Shown in pieces: positions 7,106 to 14,651 of a DNA stretch of 22,494 nt. The position numbers and the translations under genes are program-made. Source of the DNA: Hylemonella sp. UBA6679 (GTDB lineage: Bacteria; Pseudomonadota; Gammaproteobacteria; Burkholderiales; Burkholderiaceae_C); contig DKJZ01000100.1 in the NCBI GenBank assembly GCA_002454975.1, positions 42,621-65,114 of the forward strand, given 5' to 3'. Each line of letters opens with the position of its first letter. The stretch's first letter is position 1. The notes under the pieces were generated by a model. That model was not told where the DNA came from and ran no database searches. It was given only the letters and a program-made list of their open reading frames with translations.

Positions 7106-8974
7106 ATGTCCGCCTCTAAATCTTCTCTTGCCGCGCTCACCCTGGGCGCCATTGGCGTGGTGTATGGCGACATCGGCACCAGCGTGTTGTATGCCGTCAA
7201 AGAGGTGTTTGGCTCAGGCCATGTGCCCTTTACCCCAGCCAATGTGTACGGGGTGCTCTCGCTGTTTTTCTGGACGCTGACGGTCATCGTCACCCTGAAA
7301 TACGTGGTGCTGGTGCTGCGCGCCGACAACCATGGCGAAGGCGGTTTGGTGGCCATGCTGGCCTTGGCCTCGCAATCGGTCAAAGACCGCCCGGCCTTGC
7401 GTCAGGTGCTGCTGGTGGTGGGTATTTTTGGCACGTGTTTGTTTTATGGCGACGGGGTGATCACCCCGGCCATTTCGGTGCTCTCGGCGGTGGAGGGCTT
7501 GGAGGTGGTGTCACCGGCCTTCAAAAAAGCGGTGATTCCGCTCACACTGGTGATTCTGTTTTGTTTGTTTGCTGTGCAAAAGCGTGGCACGGCTGGCATT
7601 GGTAAGTTTTTTGGCCCCATCACCTTGGTGTGGTTTGCCACGATCGCGGTGCTGGGCCTGGCGCACATTGCTGACAACCCAGCGATTTTGTGGGCGATCA
7701 GCCCGCACCACGCTTTGGGCTTCATGTGGGACAACCCGCACACCACCTTCATCATTTTGGGGGCGGTGGTGCTGTGTGTGACCGGGGGCGAGGCGCTGTA
7801 TGCCGACATGGGCCACTTTGGCAAAAAGCCCATACGCTTGGCTTGGTTCACCGTGGTCATGCCCGCGCTCACGCTCAATTACTTTGGCCAAGGCGCTTTG
7901 TTGCTGCAAGACCCGCAGGCCGTTAAAAACCCGTTTTATTTGATGGCGCCTGAGTGGGCGCTTGTGCCTTTGGTGGGGCTGGCCACCATGGCCACCGTGA
8001 TTGCTTCGCAGGCCCTCATCACCGGCGCCTTCAGCGTGACCAAGCAGGTCATCCAGCTGGGGTATTTGCCCCGTTTGCAGGTGCTGCACACCAGCGTGAA
8101 GGAGGTCGGCCAGATCTACATCCCGTTTGTGAACTGGTCTTTGTTTGGCGCGATTGTGTTGGCTGTGATGTTGTTCAAATCGTCGAGCAACTTGGCCGCG
8201 GCCTATGGCATTGCCGTGACCCTGGACATGCTCATCACCACCGTGCTGACCTTCTTTGTGATTCGTTACGGCTGGAAATACCCGCTGCCCCTGTGCATTG
8301 CGGCCACGGGCATTTTCTTTGTGGTGGATTTGGCGTTTTTCAGCTCCAACATGCTCAAGCTGTTTGATGGCGGTTGGTTCCCGCTGCTCATTGGCGGCGT
8401 GATTTTCATCCTCATGACCACCTGGCAGCGCGGGCGTGCCTTGCTCAACGATGCTTTGCGCGCCGACGCGCTGGACTTGCCCAGCTTTCTCGATGCGGTG
8501 TTCATCAGCCCGCCTTTGCGCGTGGAGGGCACGGCCGTGTTTTTGAGCAGTGCGCCCGGCACCGTGCCCAACGCTTTGCTGCACAACCTCAAGCACAACA
8601 AAGTGCTGCACAGCCACAACCTGTTTGTGACCGTGCGCAGCCACGAGGTGCCCTGGGTGCGTTTGGACAAGCGCCTGGAAATCGTGGCCCTGGGCCATGA
8701 CTGTTGGCAGGTGATCGTGAATTACGGTTTTAAAAACGACCCTGATTTGCCCAAGGCGCTCGAGCCCGTGCGCAGCCGTGGTTGCGAGTTTGAGGGCATG
8801 ACCACCAGTTACTTTTTGTCGCGCGACATCATCATCCCCACCCTGGGTTCGGGCATGGTGCCTTGGCGCGAGAAGCTGTTTGCCCAAATGCACCACAACG
8901 CCAGCGCGGCTGCCGAGTTTCTCAAGCTGCCCAACAACGCGGTGGTGGAGCTGGGCTCCAAGATCGAGATCTGA
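7106..8974 (+). CDS. kup: Low-affinity potassium uptake protein Kup
   Basis: Inner-membrane K+ transporter of the KUP/HAK/KT family, working as a K+/H+ symporter. The 622-residue length matches E. coli TrkD/Kup (622). The N-terminus has the family signature GVVYGDIGTS (around residues 17-26) in the first membrane segment, followed by the conserved ADNHGEGG loop, YGDGVITPAISVLSA and GGEALYADMGHFGKKPIRLAW. About 12 hydrophobic segments precede a soluble C-terminal region of about 120 residues. The start ATG has AGCAGG a few bases upstream. It lies 42 nt after gshA and only 2 nt before gshB, so kup and gshB should share a transcript. Confidence 0.96.
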   Translation: MSASKSSLAALTLGAIGVVYGDIGTSVLYAVKEVFGSGHVPFTPANVYGVLSLFFWTLTVIVTLKYVVLVLRADNHGEGGLVAMLALASQSVKDRPALRQVLLVVGIFGTCLFYGDGVITPAISVLSAVEGLEVVSPAFKKAVIPLTLVILFCLFAVQKRGTAGIGKFFGPITLVWFATIAVLGLAHIADNPAILWAISPHHALGFMWDNPHTTFIILGAVVLCVTGGEALYADMGHFGKKPIRLAWFTVVMPALTLNYFGQGALLLQDPQAVKNPFYLMAPEWALVPLVGLATMATVIASQALITGAFSVTKQVIQLGYLPRLQVLHTSVKEVGQIYIPFVNWSLFGAIVLAVMLFKSSSNLAAAYGIAVTLDMLITTVLTFFVIRYGWKYPLPLCIAATGIFFVVDLAFFSSNMLKLFDGGWFPLLIGGVIFILMTTWQRGRALLNDALRADALDLPSFLDAVFISPPLRVEGTAVFLSSAPGTVPNALLHNLKHNKVLHSHNLFVTVRSHEVPWVRLDKRLEIVALGHDCWQVIVNYGFKNDPDLPKALEPVRSRGCEFEGMTTSYFLSRDIIIPTLGSGMVPWREKLFAQMHHNASAAAEFLKLPNNAVVELGSKIEI

Positions 8975-8976
8975 CC

Positions 8977-9945
8977 ATGCACCTTCTTTTTGTGGCCGAC
9001 GCGCTCGAGTCTTTCAAAATTTACAAAGACACCACCTTCGCCATGATGCGCGAGGCCCAGCGCCGTGGCCACACCTTGAGTGTGTGCGAGCCCAAAGACC
9101 TGATGTGGCAACGCGGCGGCCTGGTCACGGCTTATGTGCGCGACATCACCCTCACGGGCGATGCCAACCTCTGGTTTCATGCCCAACAGGCCGCACCCCA
9201 TGAGCGGCCCCAGGCGGTGCGCGACTTCGATGCGGTCATCATGCGCAAAGACCCGCCTTTTGACACCGAGTATTTTTACGCCACACAACTCTTGAGCGCG
9301 GCCAAGCGTGAAGGTGCCCGGGTGTTCAACGACCCCGCAGCACTGCGTGAGCACCCCGAAAAACTGGCGATTTTGGAGTTTCCGCAGTTCATCGCGCCCA
9401 CGCTGGTCACGCGTGATGCCTCCGACATCCGCCGCTTTCATGCCGAGCACCGCGACATCATCTTGAAGCCTTTAGACGGCATGGGTGGCATGGGGATTTT
9501 CCGTGTCAAAGACGATGGCCTCAATTTGGGCGCCATCACCGAAACCCTCAACAAAGAAGGCGGGCAAACCGTGATGGTGCAAAAATATTTGCCTGCCATC
9601 AAAGACGGTGACAAACGCGTGCTGGTGATTGGCGGCAAGCCCGTGCCTTATTGCCTGGCGCGTATTCCGCAGGGTGACGAGGTACGCGGTAATTTGGCCG
9701 CAGGTGGCAAGGGCGAGGCGCGTGCTTTGACCCAGGCCGATTGGGACATTGCCAACGCGCTGGGGCCTATTTTGGCGGTGCGCGGTTTGCTGTTGGTGGG
9801 CTTGGATGTGATTGGCGACAAGCTCACCGAAATCAATGTGACCAGCCCAACTTGCTTTCAGGAAATCACCGACCAAACCGGCTTTGATGTGCCGGCCATG
9901 TTCATGGATGCGCTGGAAGCGGCGCTCCGTTCACAAACGCTTTGA
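8977..9945 (+). CDS. gshB: Glutathione synthetase
   Basis: ATP-grasp ligase that joins glycine to gamma-glutamylcysteine to give glutathione in the cytoplasm. The start at 8977 (MHLLFVADALESFKIYKDTTFAMM) is preferred over an in-frame upstream start at 8863 because it gives the usual N-terminus and follows the kup stop by 2 nt. The 322-residue length fits the family (E. coli 316). Visible features are MRKDPPFDTEYFYATQLL, the ATP-binding KPLDGMGGMGIF around residues 164-175, and the C-terminal LLLVGLDVIGDKLTEINVTS segment with metal and substrate ligands. The last 44 bp overlap the end of the opposite-strand amidotransferase gene. Confidence 0.96.
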   Translation: MHLLFVADALESFKIYKDTTFAMMREAQRRGHTLSVCEPKDLMWQRGGLVTAYVRDITLTGDANLWFHAQQAAPHERPQAVRDFDAVIMRKDPPFDTEYFYATQLLSAAKREGARVFNDPAALREHPEKLAILEFPQFIAPTLVTRDASDIRRFHAEHRDIILKPLDGMGGMGIFRVKDDGLNLGAITETLNKEGGQTVMVQKYLPAIKDGDKRVLVIGGKPVPYCLARIPQGDEVRGNLAAGGKGEARALTQADWDIANALGPILAVRGLLLVGLDVIGDKLTEINVTSPTCFQEITDQTGFDVPAMFMDALEAALRSQTL

Positions 9946-10675
9946 GTTCACCGGCCTCAAAAGCCACCCAGGCTTCATCGGTGGTCAGCGGCGTGGTGAC
10001 CACCACACTCACCCGGTCGTTGGGCTTGGCGTGCTCAGCAAAGTTGATGCGCAAATCATCGTCTTTGAGTGTGGCGGTGCTGAACGGGTATTGGCGCGTC
10101 ACGTGGTAGAGGCTGGTGCTGGCATGCGCCCACAAAGCCTCACCGTTGCTCAGTAAAAAATTGAACGTGCCGTGCTTGGCGATGTGCGGTGTGAGTTCGC
10201 GCAGCGTGAGCGTGAGCTCTTCGACCGGTGGCAGTTGCGCGTGTGACTTGGAGAGCTCTTGCATGAGCCAGCAAAACGCGCGTTCGCTGTCGGTGCTGCC
10301 CACGGGTTTGAAGTGGCCATGCAAATGCGGCTGGTAATTCTCTAGGTTGCCGTTGTGCGCAAACACCCAGTAGCGCCCCCACAACTCGCGCACAAAGGGG
10401 TGGCAATTGGCCAGCATCACCGGGCCTTGCGTGGCTTTGCGGATGTGGGCCACCACATGGCGACTTTTGATGGGGTAGCGCCGAATCAGCTCGGCCACGG
10501 GCGACTCGCACGCTGGCAGGTGATCAACGAAATGGCGCAGGCCTTGCTCTTCAAAAAACGCGATGCCCCAACCGTCGGCGTGGTGGTCGGTGTTGCCGCC
10601 GCGTTCGGCAAAGCCATTGAAGCTGAACACCACATCGGTGGGTTCGTTGCAGTTCATGCCCAGCAGTTGACACAT
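9902..10675 (-). CDS. Class II glutamine amidotransferase (YafJ-like)
   Basis: N-terminal-nucleophile amidohydrolase domain protein of the YafJ type; the physiological acceptor is not known. The start is placed at 10675, not at the longer open frame's 10717, because this yields M-C2-QLLGMNCN, and class II amidotransferases need Cys as residue 2 to act as the nucleophile after Met removal. Other signatures are GGNTDHHADGWGIAFFE, VVAHIRKATQG, FAHNGNLENY and STDSERAFCWLMQEL, all typical of the family. Length is 257 residues. It follows the CWC gene by 2 nt, with no Shine-Dalgarno of its own, so coupled translation is likely. Its 3' end runs 44 bp into gshB on the opposite strand. Confidence 0.93.
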   Translation of the reverse strand: MCQLLGMNCNEPTDVVFSFNGFAERGGNTDHHADGWGIAFFEEQGLRHFVDHLPACESPVAELIRRYPIKSRHVVAHIRKATQGPVMLANCHPFVRELWGRYWVFAHNGNLENYQPHLHGHFKPVGSTDSERAFCWLMQELSKSHAQLPPVEELTLTLRELTPHIAKHGTFNFLLSNGEALWAHASTSLYHVTRQYPFSTATLKDDDLRINFAEHAKPNDRVSVVVTTPLTTDEAWVAFEAGELKAFVNGAPLPAHP

Positions 10676-10677
10676 GG

Positions 10678-10908
10678 TCAGTTGGGCGGGCCGCCACGCG
10701 CCACGCAAGCTGCACAAATGCAGGCCTTGCCGCGAGCCGCATCGCTGAGTTGCGCCATGAGTTCAGGGGTGAAGGTGGCGTTCACGCACCAGCACGGGCC
10801 CGGGGCTTGACCGGTGCGCTGCGCCTCGTCCATGGCGCACACATTGGGCGCTTGGCACAAGGGGCAGCGGCCCGGTTTGAGCGGCGCTGAAGCGAGGTCG
10901 ACAGTCAT
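10678..10908 (-). CDS. Small cysteine-rich CWC family protein
   Basis: A 76-residue cytoplasmic protein of the Cys-rich CWC family (Pfam Cys_rich_CWC), function unknown. It has eight cysteines, at 15, 18, 24, 39, 41, 63, 65 and 68, in the pattern CPLC-x5-C, CWC and CxCxxC, suggestive of zinc or other metal binding. The ATG is at 10908 on the minus strand and the stop lies 2 nt before the amidotransferase start, so the two form an operon. It reads divergently from the glycosyltransferase gene, leaving about 70-150 bp of shared upstream region depending on which start that gene uses. Confidence 0.85.
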   Translation of the reverse strand: MTVDLASAPLKPGRCPLCQAPNVCAMDEAQRTGQAPGPCWCVNATFTPELMAQLSDAARGKACICAACVARGGPPN

Positions 10909-11054
10909 GTCTGCAAGTGTAGGTCAAGCCATGCGCCTGTGGGGCTATACGCAGGGCTGAGGCTGGCCTCGTTTAGACTTTGTGCCTGTGTTGGCCCAGC
11001 CTGAGCGCAGCGAGCCCGCGCGAGTCAGACCTGTGTTCATTTACTTTGCCCCTT

Positions 11055-12677
11055 TTGACGGTTGCCCTTTTGTTTGCCAAACACCCCCCTCAACGCGTGC
11101 TGATCTGGCTGCTGGCTGGCATCAGCCTGGTGCATGTGATGCTGGGCTTTGCCCTGGGCCTCTCGGGCGACGAAGCGCACTACGCCATGTACGCCACCAT
11201 GCTCGACTGGAGCTATTACGACCACCCGCCGCTGGTGGGCTGGGTCCAGTGGCCGCTGGTGGCAGCAGGCGCGCCCGACGGGGTGCTGCGCATCATTCCC
11301 AACCTGGTGTGGGTTATCACGGCTTGGCTGATTTTTGACATCACACGCCAACTGGCCTTGCAACAAGGCCAGCCTGGCTTGCACGCCCCGGCCTCAAAAC
11401 CCTCGACCTCAAAATCCACGGACTCGGAATCTACGGTCTTGACGCAGCCTGGCAACAACGCAGAGCGCGCCCAACGTGCTGGCTTGTGGGCGGTGGCTGC
11501 TTTTGGTGTGGCGCCCGTGCTGCACATTTTGGGCATTGGCCTCTTGCCCGACACCTTGCTCATGCTGTGGGGTGCGGCGGTGATGCGCCACCTCTTGCCC
11601 ATGCTGCGCAGCCCGCAGGCCTGCAACCTGCGCAACTGGTTGGTGCTGGGCGCCTTGCTGGGCTTGGCGGGTTTGAGCAAATACACCGCGGTGTTTTTGG
11701 CTGCTGGGGTGGTGGCCGCTTTGGTGGGGGTGCATGGTTGGCGGGTCTTGGCCCGCCCAGCGCCCTGGCTGGCGGTGTTGCTGGCGGTGCTGATCATCTT
11801 GCCCGTGCTGTTGTGGAATGCCGGGCACGATTGGCTGTCGTTTCGCTACCAACTCAACCATGGCAGCGGCAGCGCTTGGGAGTTGCGCCACATGCTGGGT
11901 TTCTTGGCGGCGCAACTGCTGCTTTACCCGGCCATGGTGTGGGGCTTGTGGGCCTGTTGGCGCAACCCGCCGAGTTGGGCGGTGGTGCGCCCCCTTGTCT
12001 GGCTTGCGGCCTTGCCTTTGGGGGTGCTGACCTACATGGCAGGTGGGGGCACCGGTTTGCCCCATTGGACGGCACCGGCTTGGGTGGCGGCGGCACCCTT
12101 GGCTGGCCTGGGTTTGCAGGCGCTGTGGGACAGCGGGCGGCGGCGCACCAGCCAGGTCTTGCTGGGTGCGCAGGCGCTGCTCAGCGCCGGTATTTTTGCG
12201 CTCATGCTCAGTGCCGGCCCTACCTGGCTGAGCAGCACAGCACCCGTGGCAACAGGACAAGCGGCGCAAGTCGACGAGATCAACCCGTTCACCGATTTTT
12301 ACGGCTGGCAAAGCGCGGCGCAGGCTGCAACAGAGCTGGCCCAAGGGCGCGGTATTCAACACTTGGCGGTCCAAAACTGGACGCTGGCCAGCCGCTTGGC
12401 CTGGTACGCGCGACCTTTGCCGGTGCATGTGCTCGATGCAGGCTTCGATCAGTTCTCGCTGTGGACCGGCCCGCTCCCAACAGGTGCAGATGCTTTGTTG
12501 ATGGATTGGTCGCAAATGGCCTACACGCTGCCCGTGGGTGCGGGGCGCTTTGAGCGCTGCGAGCTGTTGCGCACATTGCCTGTGGCAGCAGGTGGCCGCA
12601 CGGTGGCGCATTTCAGCTGGTTCCATTGCCACAACTGGGGTGGTCAACCCGCTCCGGTGCGTCAGGAGGGTGCGTGA
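11055..12677 (+). CDS. GT39/ArnT-like membrane glycosyltransferase
   Basis: Inner-membrane glycosyltransferase of the GT39 (PMT_2/ArnT-like) superfamily, which moves a sugar from a polyprenyl-phosphate donor to an acceptor such as lipid A, a protein or a lipid; the substrate is not identifiable. Conserved features are SGDEAHYAMYATMLDWSYYDHPP in the first periplasmic loop, with the acidic and DHPP signature, about ten or more hydrophobic segments, and LLPDTLLMLWG. The start is uncertain: no ATG precedes the first membrane segment and no good Shine-Dalgarno is seen. TTG codons at 10980, 11046, 11055 and 11070 and GTG at 11097 are all in frame. I give 11055 as a compromise that keeps the basic AKHPPQR before the first helix. 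A 15-nt tandem repeat encodes a Ser/Thr-rich insertion (11394-11438). The end overlaps the PAP2 start by 1 nt. Confidence 0.85.
   Translation: MTVALLFAKHPPQRVLIWLLAGISLVHVMLGFALGLSGDEAHYAMYATMLDWSYYDHPPLVGWVQWPLVAAGAPDGVLRIIPNLVWVITAWLIFDITRQLALQQGQPGLHAPASKPSTSKSTDSESTVLTQPGNNAERAQRAGLWAVAAFGVAPVLHILGIGLLPDTLLMLWGAAVMRHLLPMLRSPQACNLRNWLVLGALLGLAGLSKYTAVFLAAGVVAALVGVHGWRVLARPAPWLAVLLAVLIILPVLLWNAGHDWLSFRYQLNHGSGSAWELRHMLGFLAAQLLLYPAMVWGLWACWRNPPSWAVVRPLVWLAALPLGVLTYMAGGGTGLPHWTAPAWVAAAPLAGLGLQALWDSGRRRTSQVLLGAQALLSAGIFALMLSAGPTWLSSTAPVATGQAAQVDEINPFTDFYGWQSAAQAATELAQGRGIQHLAVQNWTLASRLAWYARPLPVHVLDAGFDQFSLWTGPLPTGADALLMDWSQMAYTLPVGAGRFERCELLRTLPVAAGGRTVAHFSWFHCHNWGGQPAPVRQEGA
11394..11438. repeat. 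Three 15-nt tandem units in the glycosyltransferase gene
   Basis: Three consecutive 15-nt units (11394-11408, 11409-11423, 11424-11438) begin TCAAAACCC, TCAAAATCC and TCGGAATCT. Adjacent units differ at about 4 of 15 positions. They encode SKPST, SKSTD and SESTV, a Ser/Thr-rich loop between membrane segments. The unit length keeps the frame, as expected from slippage-type expansion. Confidence 0.6.
12664..12669 (+). promoter_or_regulatory. Strong ribosome binding site for the PAP2 gene
   Basis: AGGAGG lies 7 nt before the ATG at 12677, inside the last codons of the glycosyltransferase gene. It decides the PAP2 start against the longer open frame that begins at 12626. Confidence 0.85.
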
Positions 12678-13474
12678 TGTTCTACAACCGTCCTGGCATT
12701 TGCGCCTGGCATTGGGGTGTGCCTTTCTTGATGCTGCTCGTCACCACACCGGTGTGGTGGGGCATCTGGGAGCCAGGCTTGTTTTATGCGCTCAACCGCG
12801 CCTTTGGGGTGGTCAGTGACGAGGCCTGGGCTGCTCTGGCGTTGTTGGGCACAGGTTGGGGCTTGTTTGCGCTTACTGCCGCTGCCCTGAGTCGCCATCC
12901 TCGTTTGGTGCTGGCCTGGTTGTGTGCAGCACCTGTGGCGGGCGTGCTCACACGCGTGGGTAAATCCTGGGCCAACAACCCGAGGCCCTTGGAGGCTTTG
13001 GGGACGGAAGGCATTCGCGTGGTGGGCGAGCCGCTGTTCATCGCTGCCATGCCCTCGGGCCACACCATGACCGCGTTTGCTGGCGCAGCAGCGGTTTACT
13101 TTTCTTTGGCTGCGCGCGGTCGCACCAAACACATGTGGCTGTTTGTGCTGGCCGCTTTGGCGGGGTGTTCACGCATCGCTGTGGGCGCGCATTGGCCTGC
13201 CGACGTGGTGGTGGGCGCCAGCGCTGGCGTGTTCAGTGGCTTGGTGGGAGCTTGGCTGGCCCAGCGCCTGCCTACAACTTGGTTGCTGCCCAGCAGTTGG
13301 CTCATGCGTGGCGTGGCCGTGTTTGGCCTGTATTGCCTCAAGGTGCTGTGGACCGACCCCATGGGCTTTGACATCAACCGACCCTTGCAGTGGGCGCTGG
13401 GCGCTTGGCTGCTGATGTGCCTGCTTGGCTTTGCCGTGACAAGTTTCAAAGGAGACAAACGTGATTTTGTATGA
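12677..13474 (+). CDS. PAP2-family membrane phosphatase
   Basis: Integral membrane phosphatase of the PAP2 (type 2 phosphatidic acid phosphatase) superfamily, probably acting on a lipid phosphate or polyprenyl diphosphate at the periplasmic face. All three catalytic motifs are present: KX6RP (K96 to R103-P104), PSGH (126-129) and SRX5HX3D (S165-R166, H172, D176). The 265-residue protein has about six hydrophobic segments. The start ATG shares its A with the TGA stop of the glycosyltransferase and has a near-perfect AGGAGG. Placement with a GT39 enzyme fits recycling of a polyprenyl carrier or modification of a lipid, but this is inference. Its 3' end overlaps the GST gene by 14 nt. Confidence 0.92.
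   Translation: MFYNRPGICAWHWGVPFLMLLVTTPVWWGIWEPGLFYALNRAFGVVSDEAWAALALLGTGWGLFALTAAALSRHPRLVLAWLCAAPVAGVLTRVGKSWANNPRPLEALGTEGIRVVGEPLFIAAMPSGHTMTAFAGAAAVYFSLAARGRTKHMWLFVLAALAGCSRIAVGAHWPADVVVGASAGVFSGLVGAWLAQRLPTTWLLPSSWLMRGVAVFGLYCLKVLWTDPMGFDINRPLQWALGAWLLMCLLGFAVTSFKGDKRDFV
13450..13455 (+). promoter_or_regulatory. Ribosome binding site for the GST gene (GTG start)
   Basis: AGGAGA lies 5 nt before the GTG at 13461, within the PAP2 coding region. It supports the GTG start, which gives the usual MILYDLVNARG N-terminus; the nearby ATG at 13471 is in another frame. Confidence 0.8.
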
Positions 13475-14150
13475 CCTGGTCAATGCCCGTGGCACCCACT
13501 TCAGCCCCAACTCATGGCGCGTGCGCATGGCCTTGGCCCACAAGGGGCTGGCCTACGAGGTGCGCGACCTGCGGTTCATCGATGTGCCTACCCTGCACCC
13601 CCAAGGCGAGAAACTCACCATCCCAACGCTGGTGCACCAAGACCGTTGGATCACCGACAGCTGGGCCATTGTTCGCTACCTGGACGAGGCCTTTGCCGAC
13701 ACGCCGCGACTCAGCGGCCAAAGCGCGAACGAGACCGCCTTGCTGCAGTTCTTTCAAAACTGGGTGCAGACCACCATGCACGCTGGCTTGGCGCGTTTGA
13801 TCATGCAAGACCTGTTCACAGGGCTTGTGCCGGAAGACCAGCCGTATTTCCGTGAGTCGCGCGAGCGCGTTTTCAAGCTCAGCATCGAGCAGATTCAGGC
13901 TGGGCGCGAAGAGCGTTTGGATGGTTTTCGCAAGAGCCTGCAGCCGCTGCGGCAAGCCGTGACGGCCCAGCCGTTTGTCGGTGGTCAGCAGCCTTCGTAC
14001 GCCGATTACCTCGCCTTTGGTGCCTTGCAGTGGGCGCGCATCAGCAGCTCGCTGGTCTTGCTTGCGCCAGACGATGCGGTGCACACTTGGTTTGAACGCT
14101 GCCTGGATTTGTATGGCGGCGTGGGTCGTTTGGACGCTGCGGCGCTGTAA
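13461..14150 (+). CDS. Glutathione S-transferase, LigE/beta-etherase-like
   Basis: Cytosolic glutathione S-transferase of 229 residues. The N-terminal thioredoxin-like domain (about 1-85) carries FSPNSWRVRMALAHKGLAYEV, then the cis-Pro of TIPTLV and the glutathione-binding TDSWAIVRYLDEAF segment. This pattern resembles the bacterial LigE/LigF-type (beta-etherase-like) subgroup. A helical C-terminal domain follows (about 95-225). The substrate cannot be predicted. It starts with GTG behind a good ribosome binding site and overlaps the PAP2 gene by 14 nt, so it is co-translated with the membrane enzymes despite no obvious functional link. Confidence 0.9.
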   Translation: MILYDLVNARGTHFSPNSWRVRMALAHKGLAYEVRDLRFIDVPTLHPQGEKLTIPTLVHQDRWITDSWAIVRYLDEAFADTPRLSGQSANETALLQFFQNWVQTTMHAGLARLIMQDLFTGLVPEDQPYFRESRERVFKLSIEQIQAGREERLDGFRKSLQPLRQAVTAQPFVGGQQPSYADYLAFGALQWARISSSLVLLAPDDAVHTWFERCLDLYGGVGRLDAAAL

Positions 14151-14255
14151 GAAGTCGCAGCCATTGGCCCGACAACTTCGCGTTGTTGGCACTAGAAAAA
14201 CAGCGCCTCACCCAGGCGACATTTTCATAAAAATAGTTTCTTAAGGCGTGATTTC

Positions 14256-14408
14256 CGAGGGAAGTTACTGCACCACTCGTGCGGGCTTCCTCCTAAATTT
14301 CCGGTGCGCTTTGGTACCACTTGTTGGGTGGCTTGACTGCGAGATGCAGTTGCCAACCGCTGACGAAGTCTCCACCGCTATAGCTTTGACTTAGCGGTGG
14401 GAGACTTC
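14256..14408. ncRNA. Three-hairpin block, possible orphan IS200/IS605 right end or omega-RNA-like RNA
   Basis: Three stems follow one another. First, GAGGGAAG (14257-14264) pairs with CTTCCTC (14286-14292), enclosing GCAC/GTGC (14270-14273, 14279-14282). Second, GGTGGC..ACTGC pairs with GCAGT.GCC.ACC around a GAGAT loop (about 14325-14359). Third, GAAGTCTCCACCGCTA (14365-14380) pairs with TAGCGGTGGGAGACTTC (14392-14408), with one bulged G and an 11-nt loop. There is no T-tract after the last stem, so it is not a normal terminator. A long 3'-terminal GAAGT..ACTTC hairpin after smaller stems resembles right ends of IS200/IS605-type elements carrying tnpB, but no tnpB is present. The structure is visible; the identity and strand are inference. 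Confidence 0.4.
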
Positions 14409-14528
14409 ATATAAATAAGCAAAACCTCTTATTTAGCGGTTTTTGGTTTTAAAGGTTTTCATGGATGGCGATGAATCTTGATGCTCGAAAACCCTGATGC
14501 CTCTTTGTAAAACTGATAAAAATTTTTC

Positions 14529-14567
14529 ACCATCTGTCTTTTTTTGAGAATTAAAAAACCAGATGGT
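14529..14567. repeat. Long A/T-cored inverted repeat upstream of the quinoprotein gene
   Basis: ACCATCTG (14529-14536) and CAGATGGT (14560-14567) are perfect complements. Inside them T7 (14539-14545) faces A6 (14553-14558) around a 7-nt loop, giving a stem of about 14 bp with a small internal bulge. It ends 84 nt before the proposed TTG start, so it could be a 5'-leader hairpin, an operator or a terminator of upstream transcription. Confidence 0.55.
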
Positions 14568-14639
14568 TGATTCTTAAGGGTTTCTCCTAAACATGCTCAA
14601 AGGGTGAGTTGCAATAATCCATCTTCCTTTATCAACAAC

Positions 14640-14645
14640 AGGAGA
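14640..14645 (+). promoter_or_regulatory. Ribosome binding site deciding the TTG start of the quinoprotein gene
   Basis: AGGAGA lies 6 nt before TTG 14652-14654. Starting there gives MKLSFKAAALGALAALSLGVHA, a clean signal peptide. A GTG at 14604 in the same frame would add 16 residues before the basic signal-peptide start and has no better site. Confidence 0.75.
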
Positions 14646-14651
14646 TGGATC

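Larger units (their letters stand above)
14151..14651. other. 501-bp AT-richer intergenic region with multiple hairpins
   Basis: No open frame here resembles a protein. The region is clearly richer in A+T than its flanks. It holds a weak GC hairpin after the GST stop (CGCCT/AGGCG near 14202-14217), a block of three consecutive hairpins (14256-14408), a 7-bp inverted repeat (14413-14419 with 14428-14434) and a long A/T-cored hairpin (14529-14567), then the leader of the quinoprotein gene. The promoter of that gene must lie in this region or in its leader, but no convincing -35/-10 pair could be picked. Confidence 0.8.

Noticed and set aside
14238..14579. A 9-bp direct repeat TTCTTAAGG at 14238-14246 and 14571-14579, like a target-site duplication around a 324-bp insertion
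   Set aside because: No terminal inverted repeats or transposase are present inside, and one shared 9-mer within a few hundred AT-rich bases is not improbable by chance.
14604..14651. GTG at 14604 as the start of the quinoprotein
   Set aside because: It would put 16 polar residues ahead of the signal peptide; TTG 14652 has AGGAGA at good spacing and gives a normal signal sequence.
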